Source: Paenibacillus soyae
GTDB lineage: Bacteria; Bacillota; Bacilli; Paenibacillales; Paenibacillaceae
Assembly (NCBI RefSeq): GCF_024623455.1
Contig: NZ_JANIPJ010000009.1
Coordinates: forward strand, 1 to 64,000
Length of the DNA: 64,000 nucleotides
Direction of reading: 5' to 3'
Part shown: positions 38,474-46,990 of the stretch, piece by piece
Layout: each line of letters starts with the position of its first letter
How positions within the stretch are numbered: position 1 is the stretch's first letter
The notes under the pieces: model-generated
What the model was told of the DNA's origin: nothing
Seen by the model: the letters and a program-made list of their open reading frames with translations, nothing else
The model's database searches: none
Program-made: the position numbers and the translations under genes

Positions 38474-40222
38474 TTATTTTACGACCGAAGGCAGCGACTT
38501 TAGACGCTCCGGTTCCGGCGTAATAAACAACGTCTTCTGATGGTCGTAGATGACGAAGCCTGGCTTCGCTCCGCTCGGTTTGCGGACATGGCGAATGAAC
38601 GTGTAGTCGACCGGCACCATGCTCGAATCCTTGGCTTGGCTGTAATGCGCCGCGAGCATCGCGGCTTCTTCGAGCGTCGCGTTGCCGAAATCGCCGCCGC
38701 GGATGACGACATGGGAGCCCGGGATATCCTTCGTATGCAGCCAGGTGTCGGACGGGGATGCCAGCCGGTTCGTCAAATATTCGTTTTGAGTATTGTTTTT
38801 GCCTACGTAGATTTGGACGTTTTCGGACGACGTGTAGCAGAGCAGCGCCGGGTTTTGCGATTTTTTGCGTTTCGGTCCCCGCGACTTCCGCTCTCTTAGA
38901 TAGCCTTGCTGCACCAGCTCGTCCCGGATCTCCTCGATATCGGCAAGCGAGGCGTTGTCCAGCTGCTGGATCAGCGATTCGAAATAAACGACCTCCGCTT
39001 CCGCGAGCTCCATCTGCTCCGCCACGACGCTGAGGCTGTTTCTCTGCTTCGTATATTTGCGGAAATAACGCTGCGCGTTCTCGGACGGCGTCAGCTGCGG
39101 GTCCAGCTGTATGGTTACCGCCGCCTGCTCCTCGTCGTAGAAGTTGACGAGCTCGATCGATGTGTCTCCACGGTTAATCTGATGCATGTAGGCGGTGAGC
39201 AGCTCGCCGAGCACCCTGAACTTCTCCGCGTCCTTCGCCTCATGGAGCGTTTCTTCCAGCTTTTTGATTTTTGCTTCGTTTTTCGCCTTTTCGTTCTGCA
39301 CGAAGCGGATCAGGTCGGCGGCGCGCTGCTTGACCGTATCCCGCTCCGCTTTGTCTCCGTAATAGGCTTCCAGGCATTCGCTGATTGTCTCGTAACGAAC
39401 CGATTGGCCTGAAATGTGGGTCAGCGGCGTGATCGAGAAGCTCGCTTTGCCGGATTCGGCTTCGGTGACGATTACCGGCTCGTAGCGGTCTTCTTCCATC
39501 GCTTGCATGAGCGAGCGGAAGCTCTTCCATAACGATGACGCGTTAGCCGTCTCGCCGTTCTCCGCCGCGCGGTGCACGATTTCTTTGGCTGCCAGCGGGC
39601 TGAGTCCGCTGTACGCGGAGACGAGCGCTTTGTGCCAAGGGGCGGGCTCGTCGCCCATGGCTTCGGAGAGAAGCGCCCTAAAGCGCTCTTCGTCCTTCAC
39701 GTCGAGCGGGTCCGTCTTGCCTTGATCCGGCGGAGGCGTGTACGCGCTGCCCGGCATGACGATCCGATAGCTGCTGATCGCGGGAGTGACATGGTGTATG
39801 CCGTCGTGGATGGTCCCGGACGCTTGGTCAAGCAAGATAATGTTGCTGTGCCGTCCCATAATTTCGATGACGATCGTCTTATAGCTGAGATCGCCAAGCT
39901 CGTCGCGCTGCCTGACGTCGATATGAAGGATGCGCTCGCGGCCGATTTGACGGACCGCCTCAATGACGCCGCCTTCGCAGTGCTTCCGAAGAAGCATGCA
40001 GAACATAGGCGCTTCCAGCGGATTGACGAAGGACGCTTCCGTGAAGTGAACCCTTGGATACGTCGGATTGGCGGAGAGCAGCAACTTGCCGGAAACGCCG
40101 CTTCCCCGCACGGAGAGCACGAGATCGTGCTCTGTTGGCTGATGGATTTTATGAATACGCGCGCCGACGCATCGCTGCAGCTCCGCAGCGACCGCCCGGA
40201 CGACCAAACCGTCTAATGCCAT
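38474..40222 (-). CDS. rqcH: Rqc2 homologue RqcH (NFACT family, YloA)
   Basis: A 582-residue NFACT protein. RqcH binds stalled, split 50S-nascent chain complexes and adds C-terminal alanine tails. Order: NFACT-N (residues 1-200) with MALDGLVVRAV and EIMGRHSNIILLD; helix-hairpin-helix segment (about 185-265, SGLSPLAAKEIVHRA); two long coiled-coil arms (about 295-330 and 395-450); and the NFACT-R domain with IYVGKNNTQNEYLT, HTKDIPGSHVVIRGG and the AAHYSQAKDSS block. The frame runs to 40324, but GAGAGG precedes the ATG at 40222 and homology starts there. In B. subtilis yloA and yloB are likewise neighbours. Confidence 0.95.
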   Translation of the reverse strand: MALDGLVVRAVAAELQRCVGARIHKIHQPTEHDLVLSVRGSGVSGKLLLSANPTYPRVHFTEASFVNPLEAPMFCMLLRKHCEGGVIEAVRQIGRERILHIDVRQRDELGDLSYKTIVIEIMGRHSNIILLDQASGTIHDGIHHVTPAISSYRIVMPGSAYTPPPDQGKTDPLDVKDEERFRALLSEAMGDEPAPWHKALVSAYSGLSPLAAKEIVHRAAENGETANASSLWKSFRSLMQAMEEDRYEPVIVTEAESGKASFSITPLTHISGQSVRYETISECLEAYYGDKAERDTVKQRAADLIRFVQNEKAKNEAKIKKLEETLHEAKDAEKFRVLGELLTAYMHQINRGDTSIELVNFYDEEQAAVTIQLDPQLTPSENAQRYFRKYTKQRNSLSVVAEQMELAEAEVVYFESLIQQLDNASLADIEEIRDELVQQGYLRERKSRGPKRKKSQNPALLCYTSSENVQIYVGKNNTQNEYLTNRLASPSDTWLHTKDIPGSHVVIRGGDFGNATLEEAAMLAAHYSQAKDSSMVPVDYTFIRHVRKPSGAKPGFVIYDHQKTLFITPEPERLKSLPSVVK

Positions 40223-40335
40223 GATGATATGTACCTCTCTTTGTCGCAGTATGACTCTATCATGCCATATTCCGGACAAAAACTTAAGTAGTCCTGGGAT
40301 ATTTGCAGGGCTGTCCGAATACATTTCCGTAGTAG

Positions 40336-40587
40336 AGGATGTTCAAAAAGTCCACTTTTGATCACGAAGCAAGTCAGGAAGCCTACTCGACATCGAATAT
40401 CGAATTCAGCCGGAACTAAGCGTATGCTTACGAAGAATGTTTCCTTCTGAAACATTTGAGGTGCTCACGTAGCTACCACTAAGCGTATGCTTACGAGGTC
40501 GTTTTCTTCGAAAACGTGAACCGCTCCTCATTTCCTAGCTTCATTCGATCTTCTCGGTGCTGAAAACCGGACTTTTTGAACTCGCAC
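40336..40587. repeat. MITE-like structured repeat element with terminal inverted repeats
   Basis: About 250 non-coding bases between rqcH and the ATPase gene. Perfect 13-bp terminal inverted repeats GTTCAAAAAGTCC (40341-40353) and its complement (40569-40581), extendable with mismatches to about 25 bases. Inside are two tandem units of 63 bases (40415-40477 and 40478-40540), each starting with the same palindrome-bearing stretch ACTAAGCGTATGCTTACGA and continuing with a second hairpin (AATGTTTC-CTTCT-GAAACATT in unit 1, CGTTTTC-TTC-GAAAACG in unit 2). A direct repeat TAGTAG lies immediately outside (40330-40335 and 40588-40593), a possible target-site duplication. No ORF. There is no second copy in this window. 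Confidence 0.75.
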
Positions 40588-40634
40588 TAGTAGGCTGTCC
40601 GCTGGAACGGCAACCAACGGGAGGGAGTCATGGA

Positions 40635-43415
40635 ATGGAACAAATGAAATGGCATCAATTAGGCGCAGAAGAGCTCCTCGAATCGCTCGGCAGCTCGGGC
40701 GGGAGCGGGCTGAAGCCGTCCGCCGCCGCGGAGCGGCTGGAGAAGGACGGGCATAACGAGCTGTCGGAGGGCAAGAAGGTATCGCCGATCTTGCTGTTCC
40801 TGAACCAGTTCAAAGATTTTATGGTGCTGATTCTGATGGGGGCGACCTTAATCTCCGGCTTACTCGGCGAATATTTGGACGCCATTACGATCATCGCGAT
40901 CATCGTGCTGAACGCCGTGCTGGGCTTCATGCAGGAGTTCCGCGCCGAACGGTCGCTCCGCGCGCTGAAGGAGCTGTCCGCTCCTTCGGCCAAAGTACTG
41001 CGGGGCGGCGAGCTCGTCACGGTCCCGGCCAGGGAGCTCGTGGCAGGCGACATCGTGTACCTGGAGAGCGGAGACCGGGTGCCGGCGGATTTGCGTTTTA
41101 TCGAGGCGAACAGCTGCTACGTCGAGGAGTCGGCGCTTACGGGAGAGTCGGTCCCCGTTGGCAAGCACGCAGCCGTCATCGGGGAAGAAGAGCTGCCGCT
41201 TGGCGACCAGCGCAACGTCGGGTTCATGGGGACGATGGTTACGCGGGGAACGGCCAAGGGCGTCGTTATCCGAACGGGCATGGCGACGGAAATGGGCAAA
41301 ATCGCGGGGCTTATCCAGGAGACGGAGGCGATGGAGACGCCTCTGCAGCACCGTCTGGAGCAGCTTGGGAAAATCCTCATTTTCGTCGCGCTTGGCCTTA
41401 CGGTCATGGTCGTCATCGCGGGCATTCTGCACGGCCAGCAGCCATACGGCATGTTCCTAGCGGGCGTCAGCCTGGCGGTGGCCGCCATTCCGGAAGGGCT
41501 GCCCGCGATCGTCACGATCGCTCTCGCGCTTGGCGTCCAGCGAATGATCAAGCGCAAGGCGATCGTACGGAAGCTGCCGTCGGTCGAGACGCTCGGCTGC
41601 GCGTCGGTCATCTGCTCGGACAAAACGGGGACGCTCACGCAAAACAAGATGACCGTCACGCACGTATGGCTGAGCGGCAGGAAGCTCGAGGTCAGCGGCG
41701 AGGGCTACGACCCGACTGGCGCGATCTACGAGGACGGGGCGGCGCTGGACATCAAGGGCGATCAATCGATTAAGCGGCTGCTCCAGATCAGCGCGCTCTG
41801 CAACAACGCGCAGCTGGTCCGGTCGGAGCCGGAGGAAGGGAAGCGCCGGAAGGGCAAGGAGACGCAGGAGGAATGGACGCTGAAGGGCGATCCGACCGAA
41901 GGCGCGCTTACCGTCCTCGCGACGAAGCTCGGCTCGTCCGCCAAATCGCTCGAGGCGCTTTATCAGCGGGTGAAGGAATTCCCGTTCGATTCCGAGCGGA
42001 AGCGGATGTCCGTCCTGCTCTCACATCAAGGCGGCCGGCTGCTGCTGACGAAGGGCGCTCCGGACATGCTGATGGAGCAATGCGCATATGTGCTGTGGGA
42101 AGGCAAGGTCGTGCCGTTCACGGGCACGCTGAAGCGCAAGGTGGCGGAAGCGGGCGAGCAGATGGCGCAGTCCGCGCTTCGGGTGCTCGGCTTCGCGTAC
42201 CGGGATCTGCGCCAAAGCGACCGGTGCGAATCCGAAGAGGAAGCGGAGACGAACCTGGTGTTCGTCGGGCTCACGGGCATGATCGACCCGCCTCGGCGCG
42301 AAGTGAAGGACGCGATCGCGACTTGCCGAAGGGCGGGCATCAAGACGGTCATGATCACGGGAGACCATCAGCTGACGGCGGAAGCGATCGCCGGGCAGCT
42401 GGGCATTATGCCTCGGAACGGCATCGCCATGAGCGGCAAGCAGCTGGAGGCGATGAGCGACGAGGAGCTCGACAAGACGGTGGACAACGTGTACGTCTAC
42501 GCCCGCGTGTCGCCTGAGCATAAGCTTCGGATCGTGAAATCCTTGCAGCGCCGAGGTCATGTCGTCGCGATGACGGGCGACGGAGTGAACGACGCTCCGG
42601 CGATCAAAGCGGCGGATATCGGCATCGCCATGGGCATTACGGGAACGGACGTATCGAAGGAAGCGTCCGCGCTGGTCTTAAGCGACGACAACTTCTCGAC
42701 GATCGTGGCCGCGATCGAAGAAGGACGCGGCATCTACGAGAATATCCGCAAATTCATCCGCTATTTGCTCGCTTCCAACGTCGGAGAAATTTTGGTCATG
42801 TTTTTCGCGATGATGGCGGGTCTTCCGCTGCCGCTCGTGCCGATTCAGATTCTGTGGGTCAATCTCGTGACGGACGGCCTGCCGGCCATGGCGCTCGGCG
42901 TGGACCAGGCGGAGAAGGATCTGATGCAGCAGAAGCCGCGGCCGGCCAAAGAAAATATTTTCGCGAGAAGACTGGGCTGGAAAATCATCAGCCGCGGCGT
43001 GCTGATCGGCCTCTGTACGCTCGGCGCCTTCTGGATCGCGCTGAAGGAAGGCGGCGGAGACGCGGCCGGCCTCGTGCACGCGCAGACCGTCGCGTTCGCG
43101 ACACTCGTCATGGCGCAGCTTATTCACGTGTTCGACTGCCGCAGTTCGCGCTCGATATTCCACCGCAATCCGCTGCAGAACAAATATTTGGTGCTGGCCG
43201 TCCTGTCGTCGCTCCTGCTTGTGCTTGGCGTCATCTATATCGAAGCGCTGCAGCCGATCTTCAAGACCGTGCCGCTCGGCTTCCGCGACTGGTGTCTGGT
43301 GTTCGTCGCGGCGGGCATTCCTACCTTCGTGATGGGAATCGGCAGCGTTCTCGGCAAGCCTGGCAAAGCGAAGGGAATGAAGCGCCCGGTCGGTCCGCAG
43401 ACGGCAGCGCGCTAA
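40635..43415 (+). CDS. calcium-type P-type ATPase (YloB/PacL, type IIA)
   Basis: A 926-residue cation pump. Order: cation ATPase N-terminal domain (residues 1-75), transmembrane segments, the actuator TGES motif (in [11 protein letters not shown]), the ion-binding [10 protein letters not shown] helix, the phosphorylation site D329KTGT, the nucleotide-binding KGAPDML block, the hinge [10 protein letters not shown], and six C-terminal helices ending near residue 905. The PEGLP pattern and subfamily features indicate Ca2+ (or Mn2+) export. The frame begins at 40557, but GGAGGGAG lies 7 bases before the ATG at 40635. The structured repeat element lies upstream and would contribute to its 5' region. 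Confidence 0.94.
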   Translation: MEQMKWHQLGAEELLESLGSSGGSGLKPSAAAERLEKDGHNELSEGKKVSPILLFLNQFKDFMVLILMGATLISGLLGEYLDAITIIAIIVLNAVLGFMQEFRAERSLRALKELSAPSAKVLRGGELVTVPARELVAGDIVYLESGDRVPADLRFIEANSCYVEESALTGESVPVGKHAAVIGEEELPLGDQRNVGFMGTMVTRGTAKGVVIRTGMATEMGKIAGLIQETEAMETPLQHRLEQLGKILIFVALGLTVMVVIAGILHGQQPYGMFLAGVSLAVAAIPEGLPAIVTIALALGVQRMIKRKAIVRKLPSVETLGCASVICSDKTGTLTQNKMTVTHVWLSGRKLEVSGEGYDPTGAIYEDGAALDIKGDQSIKRLLQISALCNNAQLVRSEPEEGKRRKGKETQEEWTLKGDPTEGALTVLATKLGSSAKSLEALYQRVKEFPFDSERKRMSVLLSHQGGRLLLTKGAPDMLMEQCAYVLWEGKVVPFTGTLKRKVAEAGEQMAQSALRVLGFAYRDLRQSDRCESEEEAETNLVFVGLTGMIDPPRREVKDAIATCRRAGIKTVMITGDHQLTAEAIAGQLGIMPRNGIAMSGKQLEAMSDEELDKTVDNVYVYARVSPEHKLRIVKSLQRRGHVVAMTGDGVNDAPAIKAADIGIAMGITGTDVSKEASALVLSDDNFSTIVAAIEEGRGIYENIRKFIRYLLASNVGEILVMFFAMMAGLPLPLVPIQILWVNLVTDGLPAMALGVDQAEKDLMQQKPRPAKENIFARRLGWKIISRGVLIGLCTLGAFWIALKEGGGDAAGLVHAQTVAFATLVMAQLIHVFDCRSSRSIFHRNPLQNKYLVLAVLSSLLLVLGVIYIEALQPIFKTVPLGFRDWCLVFVAAGIPTFVMGIGSVLGKPGKAKGMKRPVGPQTAAR

Positions 43416-43539
43416 CGGAATAATGCAAAAGATGATGCAATTACTGAATACCGTTTCTCCCGGCATTACGGTATGCTAATAGCAATAATTTTGATAGGTT
43501 AGCATATACATAGGCCATTTATAAGGGAGAGAGCAATAG

Positions 43540-44370
43540 ATGATTTTCACGAAAATGCATGGACTCGGCAATGATTTTATCGTAGTGGCGGGGAAGCAGT
43601 CGCTCCCCGATAACGCCGCTGAGCTGGCGCTGCGGCTTTGCAACCGTTTCTTCGGCATCGGCGCGGACGGACTGGTCTATATTCTTCCTTCGGAGAAGGC
43701 GGATTTCCGCATGCGCATCATCAACTCCGACGGCTCCGAGGCGGAGCAGTGCGGCAACGCAATCCGCTGCGTAGCCAAATACGTCTACGATAACGGCATG
43801 ACCGGCAACGAGGAGATCACGGTCGAGACGCTTGGCGCGGGCGTGCAGAAGGTGCAGCTCACCGTGGCGGACGGCAAGGTGCAAACCGTGCGCGTCGATA
43901 TGGGCGAGCCAATTCTTAAAGGTCTGCAGGTGCCGACGACGGTCGACGCCGAGCGCGTAATCGAACATCCGATCGAGGTCGACGGCCGCGAGTTCAAGTT
44001 CACGGCGGTATCGATGGGCAACCCGCACTGCGTCATCTATGTGGACGACGCCGTGTCGTTCGATCTGGAGACGTGGGGGCCGAAGCTGGAGACGCATCCG
44101 ATGTTCCCCCGCAAGATTAACGTGGAATTCGTCACCGTCAATTCCCGCACGCAGGCCGATATGCGAGTATGGGAGCGCGGCGCGGGTCCTACGCTTGCTT
44201 GCGGCACGGGCGCTTGCGCGACGCTGGTTGCCTCGGTGCTCACCGGCGGAACGGACCGTACGGCGACCATCTCCCTCAAAGGCGGCGACCTGTTGATCGA
44301 GTGGAGCGAGGAAGACAACCATGTCTACATGACGGGACCTGCCGCGGAAGTTTTCCGCGGAAGCCTGTAG
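43540..44370 (+). CDS. dapF: diaminopimelate epimerase
   Basis: A 276-residue pyridoxal-independent epimerase that converts LL- to meso-diaminopimelate for lysine and peptidoglycan. It has two homologous halves; the catalytic Cys pair sits in EQCGNAIRC (about residue 69) and LACGTGACA (about residue 221), with MHGLGNDFIVV at the start and GNPHCVIYV in the middle. RBS is AAGGGAGAGAG. It stands where B. subtilis has yloC (yicC), and is followed by the pseudogene remnant. Confidence 0.97.
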   Translation: MIFTKMHGLGNDFIVVAGKQSLPDNAAELALRLCNRFFGIGADGLVYILPSEKADFRMRIINSDGSEAEQCGNAIRCVAKYVYDNGMTGNEEITVETLGAGVQKVQLTVADGKVQTVRVDMGEPILKGLQVPTTVDAERVIEHPIEVDGREFKFTAVSMGNPHCVIYVDDAVSFDLETWGPKLETHPMFPRKINVEFVTVNSRTQADMRVWERGAGPTLACGTGACATLVASVLTGGTDRTATISLKGGDLLIEWSEEDNHVYMTGPAAEVFRGSL

Positions 44371-44403
44371 GGCGGCTGCATTGTCTGGGGCAAAGAACCA
44401 TTC

Positions 44404-44695
44404 ATAAGACCGAACTTGAGGGATGCGTTCGACGAGCGCATCCTCGTCGGCGACGGAGCCATGGGAACCTTTCTGTATCAGATGAGGTTCCCTGTTGGCG
44501 TTTCGTATGAAAGCGGGACGCGCGGTAGGCGCCGCCATCGCGAAAGAGCTGCTCGAACGCGCGCCTCCGCGCTTCAAAGTTATTTATTTGATCACGCGGT
44601 TTTTGTTCTACCATATGGCGGTACAGCTGACCCCATTCGCGTGGGAGAAGGCGAAACGGCCTTCTTCATTCGACCTCTTGTTGAGCGATTTCTAA
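44404..44695 (+). pseudogene. remnant of a bifunctional homocysteine S-methyltransferase/methylenetetrahydrofolate reductase (YitJ/MetH-MetF-like)
   Basis: About 290 bases carry two ends of a gene of roughly 1.8 kb with the middle deleted. In one frame (from about 44404) the translation reads RPNLRDAFDERILVGDGAMG then TFLYQMRFPVGVSYE, the N-terminus of the homocysteine methyltransferase domain. After a frame change near 44495, KAGRAVGAAIAKELLERAPP, RFKVIYLITRFLFYHMAVQL and a natural stop at 44693-44695 resemble the C-terminus of the methylenetetrahydrofolate reductase domain. No ATG or RBS precedes the first part (an ATA stands where a start is expected), so it is dead. N-terminal match is clear; the C-terminal match is from memory of the family and less certain. 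Confidence 0.7.
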
Positions 44696-44742
44696 CTTTT
44701 GCTTGTTCCAAGGGGAGAAATCAATTAGAATAAGGCATAAGT

Positions 44743-44758
44743 TGGAGCATGCGTATGC
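44743..44758. other. GAGCAT-GCGT-ATGCTC palindrome
   Basis: A perfect 6-bp hairpin between the pseudogene and remA, without a T tract. The rest of 44696-44857 holds nothing I recognise except the remA RBS. Confidence 0.3.
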
Positions 44759-44857
44759 TCATGCAAATTTTCGTCAACAATAGAGCAATGGTCTGTCGTT
44801 TTTTGGCAATCGGCAGAAGTTGCGCATCGAAGGACCGTAGGCGGAGGAGGACCTGGC

Positions 44858-45118
44858 TTGGCAATTAAGCTTATTAATATCGGATTCGGCAACATCGTGT
44901 CTGCGAATCGCATCATTTCGATCGTAAGTCCGGAATCGGCTCCGATCAAGCGTATCATTCAGGAAGCGCGCGACCGACACATGCTGATTGACGCGACATA
45001 CGGGCGCCGCACCCGCGCGGTTATCATTACGGACAGCGATCATGTTATTTTATCAGCGGTTCAGCCGGAGACGGTTGCCCATCGGTTATCCACGAAGGAT
45101 GACGATAACGACGAATAG
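44858..45118 (+). CDS. remA: RemA-family extracellular matrix regulator (DUF370)
   Basis: An 86-residue DUF370 protein nearly identical in pattern to Rem[52 protein letters not shown] and [10 protein letters not shown]. RemA is a DNA-binding activator of biofilm matrix and osmoprotection genes in B. subtilis and forms ring-shaped oligomers. It uses a TTG start at 44858 behind GGAGGAGG (7-base spacing). It precedes gmk, as in B. subtilis. Confidence 0.96.
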   Translation: MAIKLINIGFGNIVSANRIISIVSPESAPIKRIIQEARDRHMLIDATYGRRTRAVIITDSDHVILSAVQPETVAHRLSTKDDDNDE

Positions 45119-45137
45119 TACGGGGAGCATGGAACGA

Positions 45138-45749
45138 ATGGGATTGTTGATTGTTTTGTCCGGTCCTGCCGGAGTGGGGAAAGGAACGGTATGTTCCGCG
45201 CTACGCGGCCGTATGCCGGAGATCGTATACTCCGTATCGGCTACGACCAGGCAGCCGAGGCAGGGCGAGGTTGAAGGCGTAAATTATTTTTTTAAGAGCA
45301 AGGAACAGTTCCAGGAGATGATCGCGCGCGACGCGCTTCTGGAATACGCGGAATACGTAGGCAATTATTACGGTACCCCGCGCGATTTCGTAGACCGCAC
45401 GCTTGCGGGCGGCAAGGACGTCATCTTGGAGATCGAGGTGCAAGGCGCTCTCAAGGTGAAGGAGAAATTCCCGGAGGCGATCTTCATCTTCTTGCTTCCG
45501 CCGTCGCTCGACGTACTGAAGGAACGCATTACGGGACGCGGCACGGAAACGCAGGATATTATCGATACCCGCATGAACGTCGCCGTCGAAGAGATGAATC
45601 TTCTTCGCCATTATGACTATGCCGTTATTAATGATGAGATAGACGCGGCTTGCGACAGGATCCGCAGCATCGTGATCGCCGAGCACTGCCGCAGGGAACG
45701 CTTCATGCCTTATGTGACCGGGATGAAGACCGCAATCGAGAAAGCTTGA
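45138..45749 (+). CDS. gmk: guanylate kinase
   Basis: A 203-residue kinase that phosphorylates GMP to GDP. The P-loop is GPAGVGKGT (residues 9-17), followed by the GMP-binding [20 protein letters not shown] segment, [13 protein letters not shown] and [11 protein letters not shown]. The frame runs from 44988 through remA, but the GGGGAG at 45122 is 10 bases before the ATG at 45138, and homology begins there. remA, gmk and rpoZ form one run of genes. Confidence 0.97.
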   Translation: MGLLIVLSGPAGVGKGTVCSALRGRMPEIVYSVSATTRQPRQGEVEGVNYFFKSKEQFQEMIARDALLEYAEYVGNYYGTPRDFVDRTLAGGKDVILEIEVQGALKVKEKFPEAIFIFLLPPSLDVLKERITGRGTETQDIIDTRMNVAVEEMNLLRHYDYAVINDEIDAACDRIRSIVIAEHCRRERFMPYVTGMKTAIEKA

Positions 45750-45765
45750 GTGAGGAGAATGTACA

Positions 45766-45975
45766 ATGTTGTATCCGTCCATCGACGAAATGGTTAAGAA
45801 AGTAGACAGCAAGTACACGCTTGTTGTCGCGGCATCGAGAAGAGCGCGCATGCTTCGCAACGGAGAGAAGTCGGATCTTGCGAATCCGCGTTCGCATAAA
45901 TTCGTGGGCGTGGCGCTCGAAGAAATTTACGGCGACGTGATCCAAGTCGAGAACCTGGCCACGAAGGAAGACTAG
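45766..45975 (+). CDS. rpoZ: RNA polymerase omega subunit
   Basis: A 69-residue omega subunit (MLYPSIDEMVKKVDSKYTLV, AASRRARML and HKFVGVALEEIYGD) that binds and stabilises beta prime. RBS is TGAGGAGAATG, 17 bases after gmk. Followed by a terminator. Confidence 0.96.
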   Translation: MLYPSIDEMVKKVDSKYTLVVAASRRARMLRNGEKSDLANPRSHKFVGVALEEIYGDVIQVENLATKED

Positions 45976-45995
45976 CAGCATAGAACGTTCAAACA

Positions 45996-46037
45996 AGAGG
46001 GGTGTGAGCTGGCGACAGTGTTACACCTCTTTTTTTG
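45996..46037 (+). terminator. terminator of remA-gmk-rpoZ
   Basis: AGAGG-gg-TGT pairs with ACACCTCT across a 17-base loop, followed by TTTTTTT. The bulge makes it weaker than average. Confidence 0.6.
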
Positions 46038-46080
46038 TACAAGCTATTGAACGTATGCAAGGGTGAGAGGAGAGAATGTC

Positions 46081-46242
46081 GTGGAAGTTCGCGGAGGAAT
46101 CGATTCCTCCAAAACCTCACGAAAGCTCGACGAGCTTGTAGCGGAAATACGGATGTTGAGACGTGAAATCAAAGAGAGCAAGCATATCATTGATAAAAAA
46201 TGTAGAGTCTTCCGGATCAGTTTGCATGGAGAGAAGGATTAG
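46081..46242 (+). CDS. candidate 53-residue coiled-coil protein
   Basis: A GTG-started ORF, too short for most gene finders, behind GAGAGGAGAG at suitable spacing. The product is a highly charged helix with heptad-like spacing (KLDELVAEIRMLRREIKESK) and one Cys. A competing ORF (46163-46369) in another frame has no RBS. The interval 45976-46408 contains otherwise only the rpoZ terminator, a GGTGA/TCACC hairpin near 46256-46274 and a TATGAT (46292-46297). Unproven as a gene. Confidence 0.4.
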   Translation: MEVRGGIDSSKTSRKLDELVAEIRMLRREIKESKHIIDKKCRVFRISLHGEKD

Positions 46243-46408
46243 CCGCCGCGAGTCCGGTGACACTCAGGTTCACCCTACTTTTTGGCAGGCGTTGTGGTAT
46301 GATATGGGATGGATGCTTGAGCATACAACGCAAGCTTTGCTGCACAAGACGATTACGCTTTCGAAGTAAGTGCCATTATTCTAATCATACTTTGGAGGGT
46401 GATAATTC

Positions 46409-46933
46409 ATGGAGCAATTGCGGTATCCGGTTGGCAGGTATTCGTTCGACGGGATGACGACGGCGCAGAAGGACATCTGGATTCGAGAGGTGGAAGCTTT
46501 GCCCGCGCAGCTGAAGGCGGCGCTAGAAGGGCTTAGCGAGGAACAGCTGGATACCCCGTACCGCACGGGGGGGTGGACGGTCAGGCAGGTCGCGCATCAT
46601 CTCGCGGACGCCGCGATGAACTGCTTCTCCAGATTCAAGCTGGCGCTGACGGAATCCAATCCCACGATCAAGCCGTTTAACGAAGAGGGCTGGGCGGGGA
46701 CGCCGGATTCGCTTCGCGTGGCGCCGGAGGTCAGTCTCGCGATCGTGGAAGGCATTTACGCGAGGTGGGTCGTTCTTCTTCGATCGATGGAGCGATCCGA
46801 TTTCGAAAAGCAATTTTATCATCCCGAGCAGGGAAGCCAAATCAAGCTGTCTTGGTTCTTGGGATTCGTGGCATGGCACGGCAGGCATCATGTCGCTCAT
46901 ATAACAGGCTTAAAGGAAAGAATGGATTGGTAA
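46409..46933 (+). CDS. YfiT/DinB-family metal-dependent hydrolase (putative bacillithiol S-transferase)
   Basis: A 174-residue four-helix-bundle protein of the DinB superfamily, YfiT group. Metal ligands are the His in VAHHLADAAMN (about residue 62) and the two His of WHGRHHVAHI near the C-terminus; the family start RYPVGRYSFDG and WTVRQVAHH are evident. YfiT/BstA-like proteins are thought to conjugate bacillithiol to toxic compounds. RBS is TTGGAGGGTGA. Monocistronic, inserted between rpoZ and coaBC relative to B. subtilis. Confidence 0.92.
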   Translation: MEQLRYPVGRYSFDGMTTAQKDIWIREVEALPAQLKAALEGLSEEQLDTPYRTGGWTVRQVAHHLADAAMNCFSRFKLALTESNPTIKPFNEEGWAGTPDSLRVAPEVSLAIVEGIYARWVVLLRSMERSDFEKQFYHPEQGSQIKLSWFLGFVAWHGRHHVAHITGLKERMDW

Positions 46934-46990
46934 CGCGTTTCTCGGCCGGCATTTCGGAGGAGGAGCGGACGGGATAGGAGCTGTGGCATC

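Noticed and set aside
44731..44765. GAGCAT-GCGT-ATGCTC hairpin as a terminator of the pseudogene region
   Set aside because: No T tract follows; kept only as a palindrome.
46163..46369. 68-codon ORF after rpoZ
   Set aside because: No ribosome binding site; overlaps a better-supported short ORF in another frame.
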